Assembly: GCA_009733575.1 (NCBI GenBank)
Contig: ML769824.1
Location: 1-46,946, forward strand
Origin: Gymnopus androsaceus JB14
Lineage: Eukaryota; Basidiomycota; Agaricomycetes; Agaricales; Omphalotaceae
DNA length: 46,946 nucleotides
Direction of reading: 5' to 3'
Part shown: positions 42,723-46,946 of the stretch, piece after piece
Layout of the letters: each line of letters begins with the position of its first letter
Position numbering within the stretch: position 1 is the first letter of the stretch
Notes under the pieces: model-generated
What the model saw: the letters and a program-made list of their open reading frames with translations, nothing else
Told to the model about the DNA's origin: nothing
Database searches by the model: none
Program-made: the position numbers and the translations under genes

Positions 42723-44769
42723 GGTAGATGTTGTGTAAAGTAATATGGAGGGTACTACAGTACTTCTACTCAGAACAGACTGAATTTATACCATTGCTTC
42801 AACATCATCATTCCAAAGGCTAGAATTTAGATGCCGAGTCATCAACTCACATCCTATATGATGTGATACTAACTATCATCTGAATTTTTGTTTTGATCAT
42901 CCCATCAGGCTCTCTCTGCTTTGCAAAAGGAGTCTCGAACACTGTCTGTTTTGCATCTGAATCTACATATTCAAGTTGAATGTAAATAATTGTCCTGAGT
43001 CCTGACACAAGGACTTTGGTGGGCTATATGAGCATGCTCTACAGAGTGGAACTCTATTTCACCATGGTAAGATCATTCATTGCCAGTAATTCAATGATCC
43101 CATCCAACAGAGCAGTTGAGCTGAGGGCTTGTGTGAAGTGAAGTACAAAGAAACGCTGAGTCATTTCACATTCAGGTGAAAATTCAAAAAATTGGCCATA
43201 TAGGTGTTAGGAGACATTGTGAGGTTGTATGGTCCATAATCGATGTGAAAAGCTTGTTGGGAAGCCCCTGAATACCGGAAAGTGGTCCATAAAAAATGTA
43301 ATTGTGGGAGTTCTTGCATTTCTCATCACTCCTTGGTCTTCATGGTGGTTTCTGCTTCCTCTCCTGAATCCTGCACTCTCTGGAGCGGATCAGGAGTAAG
43401 ATGAAGTGAAGCGGAGTTTGGGTAGGAAGGGGGTTGGATCCATTGAGGAAAAAATGGAAGTGTTTCAGGTTGGTGGAGTCACTGCATGTGGGTTAGATCC
43501 ATGGGGTTAAAACCATGCGAGGGATCAAGGATCTCTTGCCATCTCGTATTTGGACCAGTACTTGATGTTTCGTAAGGCTGTTAATAACAGTTACTACTGA
43601 GTCATTGAAAGTAGTTTTGTTAGGGAATTCATTCAGCGAAAAGCAATCCCAGGTGTCGCAAATTGACAAGAAACAGTCTAATGGCTCGGAATTAACCAAA
43701 AGTTGAAGCCAAAGTCGCCGCAAAATATCTTCTTAACTACATGCATCTTGGAAACAAATGCAGCAATGGGCCAAATGTGGGATTGCTTCATGCCGTCTGG
43801 GCAATCCAGTGAGTATCAAAACGAAACATCATGCCAATGTTTTTATTTTCAGAGCCTGCACCTCGTCAGAACTAAGTATCCATGGCATCTGCGGCAGTGC
43901 TCATTTTCCGCCATAAGGTGATGAGACCTGTTCGGAGTTCCGAGTAGCAGGCCAGAGATGAGTCGTGAGGATACATATCATATACTCCTTGTACTAGTCT
44001 CATCATCATCTTAAGTCTTGAAACTTGAAAAGAAATTTCCCGTCACTGAATGATCTCTAGATTTGGTAACCGCCAGCTGTGATTAGCACAGGATGAGTCG
44101 CAAAGAGGATATACATCTTTAGATTGAAGTAGGACCTGATGTATGTTTCATATCCAACTGAGGGAAAAGGTTGAAGTATACTCCTCGCACCTGGGTAGCA
44201 TCTTGAGTATCGAGACTTTGAGAGAAAAAGAATATTGCATCAGGCGTTGATGAGCAGGAAAGCTTGTCCTTGTCGCTGTGGTCGCAATTAGCGCTAGTGC
44301 ATTTCTTTCTTTTGAACGTTGACGAATGACCAGCTAATTTCGCTCAGCATATCCTCCTTTTTTTGTTTTCTTCGTGATATAGAATGTTCCAGTTTTCTCT
44401 TCCATAAATCAGCCCTTAAATAGTTCTGAACTTGACTCTGCATGATGGACAGATCTACCAACTTAAGAATCGACTCTGATCATCTTGTCTTCGACCATTT
44501 TCTCCTTGGCTTAAAGCATATGTGCATGTATTTGCCTCAGATTGGGCAGTGAGAAGAATGGTGTTTTGCGGTGGTTTTTCTTGGTATGTTATATCCTACA
44601 TGAGAGGTCTGCCTGCACTAACAACTATGAGTACAGTGCGGCAAAGTTCTTTCGTACTCCACTGCCGCCCCTCTTCTAGGTTCATCGGCGATCGCCGCCC
44701 GAATAAATCTGTCTCTATTCAATTCTATTAAAATCCTGTTGTTGTGACATGATGAATCTACTCACACTG
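42723..44769. other. About 2 kb with no gene recognised
   Basis: Short frames occur on both strands (for example 43493-43723 minus), but none has a recognisable domain or supporting splice structure. No tRNA, LTR or TIR element was identified. Confidence 0.35.
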
Positions 44770-45322
44770 CCAATAATTATACTTCAGTTTGGCTGAAGCA
44801 TTTTGCGAAATAGATTGTTTCAATAGATAAGGGAAATATATTTTCTCAGAGGAACACAGAAAATACACATCTCATACAACTGCAGAAGGACATAGTTTCA
44901 GACCATCTGAAGTTCATAATTTCTACAAATTTCCAAAATAATATATTTCGGACAGCGCATGAAGTAATTCATTTCAGCTGATCCAGAAGTATACACTACC
45001 GAAGCCGGCCGAAGTATTCCATTTCAGGTGAGCTGAAATGGTAGTTGTTACCATTTCAGCAGTCATGAAAACAATTACTTCGGACGGCTTTGGTAATTTA
45101 TATTTTCCGTCCAGCTGAAGCTGATTGCTTCAGATCCTGTTCGAAAAATGACATTTCGGCCTTTTGCGAATGGTTCAAACTTCAATTTGTCTGAATCTAT
45201 TTCCTTCTTTAGTTCTTTGAGTTATTTATTTTCCGCAGTCCTCCGAAGAAGTACATTTCAAGTAGCAACGGAGACAATTCATTTCCCATAATGCTTCAGT
45301 CAGACTGAAGCATTATTATTGG
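44770..45322. mobile_element. MITE, 553 bp, sharing TIRs with the pogo-like element
   Basis: The ends are inverted repeats of about 48 bp starting CCAATAAT and containing CTTCAGT.TG.CTGAAGCAT. The inner part (GAAAT.ATTG) is also shared. The same terminal sequence flanks the right side of the transposase remnant at 39945-39995. The interior holds around ten further small palindromes built from CTTCAG/CTGAAG or ATTTCGG/TTCGGAC. There is no coding sequence. Confidence 0.75.
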
Positions 45323-45838
45323 TGGTGTGACTGTGGTGCCAGAAATTAACCGAACATGTGAAATTTGAACTTGTGACCTCAATAACTCATGAACAAAGGC
45401 ATATAAGACCAAGGGGCTGGTGAGTATTTTATAGTGCTTTCAACTCTCCAGAATCTCCAATTTAAAAATATTGAATATCCTGGCTTAGTCACATGATATG
45501 GCTTCATTAGTTTGACAGTATGATTTTTTGTGTGTAATTTTTGAGGATCTTACACTTAAACAGCATAGAACAAGCAATTATGCATTGTTTCTCATGAAAC
45601 TTTTGACTGATAATGATGATAGAGGTCTTAAAATATGGTTTTCACCTACATGGTGGCATGGTGTGAGAAATTACTCTTGCTACAGACACAAAGTGTGATT
45701 ATTAATGATTTTGCATATTCCTGCATACACAATGTGGGGCCTGCATATATGACACTTGGAATTAGTGTACAGAGATGGTATAGACCTCACTACAATGGAA
45801 TCTGGGCTCAATAACATCATAGCACAATTTTATTCTGC
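45323..45838. other. AT-rich region, no gene recognised
   Basis: No supported coding frame, RNA or TIR was found. Confidence 0.35.
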
Positions 45839-46407
45839 ATTCTTTGTGAATTCACCTCACAAAAAACACTGTTTGTCACTTTGTGGTGCAAGATATGGGA
45901 GTTTACTGTATATCAGCTACCAGGAAGTATGTGGAATCAGTGCAGGAGAACAAATAATTCAATCTGGTAGAAGGCCAACTGCCATATCCTCCATTTGTGC
46001 TCTTTTTAACACACATTTTCTCCAGAATCAAATAGGTAAAATTATGCAAAAAACAAACATGCCCATCTGTTCTTCTATGGCTGGGTTGTAGGTGTTCAAA
46101 CATTTTACAGGGTCTCTATTGGCAATATTACACAATCTGACACTGATATGACTGAAGGTAATTTTTATTTGAGCAAATATCAATGCAATTATTTCTCTAC
46201 TCTAATTTTTATGTTTGGTTTTTTGAAAAATGGGCTTGAAAGTGGGCACAGATGGAAGATTTGACAAATGTAACTTTACTAGACTGGAGTATTTGGTTTC
46301 CTGCACTGATTCCACATACTTCCTGGTAGCTGATATACAGTAAACTCCCATATCTTGCACCACAAAGTGACAAACAGTGTTTTTTGTGAGGTGAATTCAC
46401 AAAGAAT
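45839..46407. repeat. Large inverted repeat with 109-bp near-perfect arms
   Basis: Bases 45839-45947 are repeated inverted at 46299-46407 with no mismatch that I can see. Similarity then continues at a lower level inward: both arms can be translated to the same start NSPHKKHCLSLCGARYG and later SSICA.F..HF..NQ. The structure is thus two copies of a longer unit, head to head, around a central loop of about 170 bp or more. There is no known transposon end at the outer borders. Confidence 0.85.
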
Positions 46408-46469
46408 CAGGGAGTGGCCAGAAATGAGCCAAGGCCTGACATATGCTTACTTAAGCAAAGTGGCTTAAC

Positions 46470-46610
46470 CCTAACCCTGTATGATGCCCCTCCTATATTG
46501 AAACAGTGGAGGCAAGCCCCTACACCCCCAATTTCATCCTTATCCCTAACCCTAACCACCTAACCCCACCTACTTGATCTCATGTATTGACCAGGCTAGG
46601 GTTAGCGCTA
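46470..46610 (+). repeat. Telomere-like / hairpin cassette, fourth locus
   Basis: AACCCTAACCCTG, then CAGTGGAGGCAAGCCCCTACACCCCC, then CCCTAACCCTAACC and finally TTGACCAGGCTAGGGTTAG occur in the same order and spacing style as the modules inside element A (31670-31860), element B (inverted) and the 711-bp element (inverted). Confidence 0.65.
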
Positions 46611-46946
46611 GACTGCATCAGCAGAACCCACAGCACTCACAGCAAGGTACCCTCTGTCCAGAACTGTGGATTGCTGTGGATTGCTGTAGACTACTGTGGA
46701 TCTCATAGGAATGTCACCCCCCTGTAGAGCACTCTACAGAACTATAGAGTGCTATAGCATTCATACAGGTTTTGCTGATGCACTACTTGTGTCCCAACTG
46801 AGGTGAGAGTTTTATTTCTTTTACTAACTGCACTGATACTTACATTCAGTCTACCAGCCTAGCTTTACTTATCTAACAGGGCTGCTTAGGGGGGTAGAAG
46901 TAGATGGAGCAAAAGATGGTGGGTGGCTATTGTTTTAATCAAGATT
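46611..46946. other. Right edge of window, short inverted repeats only
   Basis: It contains small palindromes such as GTAGAGCACTCTACAG and TATAGAGTGCTATAG, and no coding sequence. A sequence near 46766 (CATACAGGTTTTGCTGATG) resembles 40212-40232 (AATACAGGTTTTGCTGATG), suggesting related MITE flanks. Confidence 0.4.

Noticed and set aside
1..46946. CRISPR array or bacterial operon features
   Set aside because: No regularly spaced direct repeats with unique spacers exist; introns, LTR elements and gene families are plainly fungal.

Overview
The window is fungal nuclear DNA, most likely from an agaricomycete basidiomycete. The signs are many short (about 50-base) GT..AG introns, a decayed fungal-type NAD-dependent glutamate dehydrogenase gene, a basidiomycete-style Ty3/gypsy chromovirus, a Ty1/copia element, WD40 repeats of the kind found in fungal NLR genes, and a small multi-span membrane protein family common in mushrooms. 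No species can be named from this sequence. Most of the window is a graveyard of nested transposable elements; only a few genes look plausibly intact.

Layout. 1-270: degenerate CTTAAGTA/ACTCAAGTA low-complexity repeat. 2300-7544: a GDH2-like gene with several frame breaks, split in its last large exon by a 1453-bp hAT/KDZ-like DNA element (5789-7241, 8-bp target duplication). 8592-19637: a full-length Ty1/copia element with near-identical LTRs and a 5-bp target duplication. It is itself split inside pol by a 5.4-kb long-TIR element (11222-16613, 7-bp target duplication) that carries intron-containing pieces of host genes, including a TRF4/Cid14-type non-canonical poly(A) polymerase. 19.6-24 kb: a MITE, a WD40/copia chimera and two hypothetical genes. 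24-29.2 kb: paralogous gene fragments, minisatellites, and minus-strand hypothetical genes, one with a caulimovirus-VI/RNase H1-N-like domain. 29.4-32.6 kb: a multi-exon hypothetical gene split by a 653-bp TIR element (10-bp target duplication); a second, older copy lies inverted at 33022-33667. 33.8-38.4 kb: a 5'-truncated gypsy chromovirus with an antisense zinc-cluster ORF and a 3' LTR. It is split after the integrase core by a 711-bp element whose ends match those of the 5.4-kb element in copia. 38.4-40 kb: a pogo/Tigger-like transposase remnant. 41.6-42.7 kb: a membrane protein gene on the minus strand. 44.8-46.4 kb: a MITE sharing TIRs with the pogo-like element, then a large inverted repeat.

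Four independent insertions can be read to the base because removing each element plus one target duplicate restores a continuous reading frame (in GDH2, copia, the 29-32 kb gene and gypsy). The strongest candidates for something undescribed are: (a) the gene-capturing long-TIR family with CA[CG]C..AGCTGC ends and 7-bp duplications; (b) outward-facing tRNA-like modules inside the TIRs of its short relative; and (c) a structured cassette of telomere-like repeats plus hairpins shared by two TIR-unrelated element families and by a locus near the window's right end. A secondary theme is inactivation by C-to-T/G-to-A changes: CGA-to-TGA stops recur, and three transposition enzymes have each lost a catalytic acidic residue.
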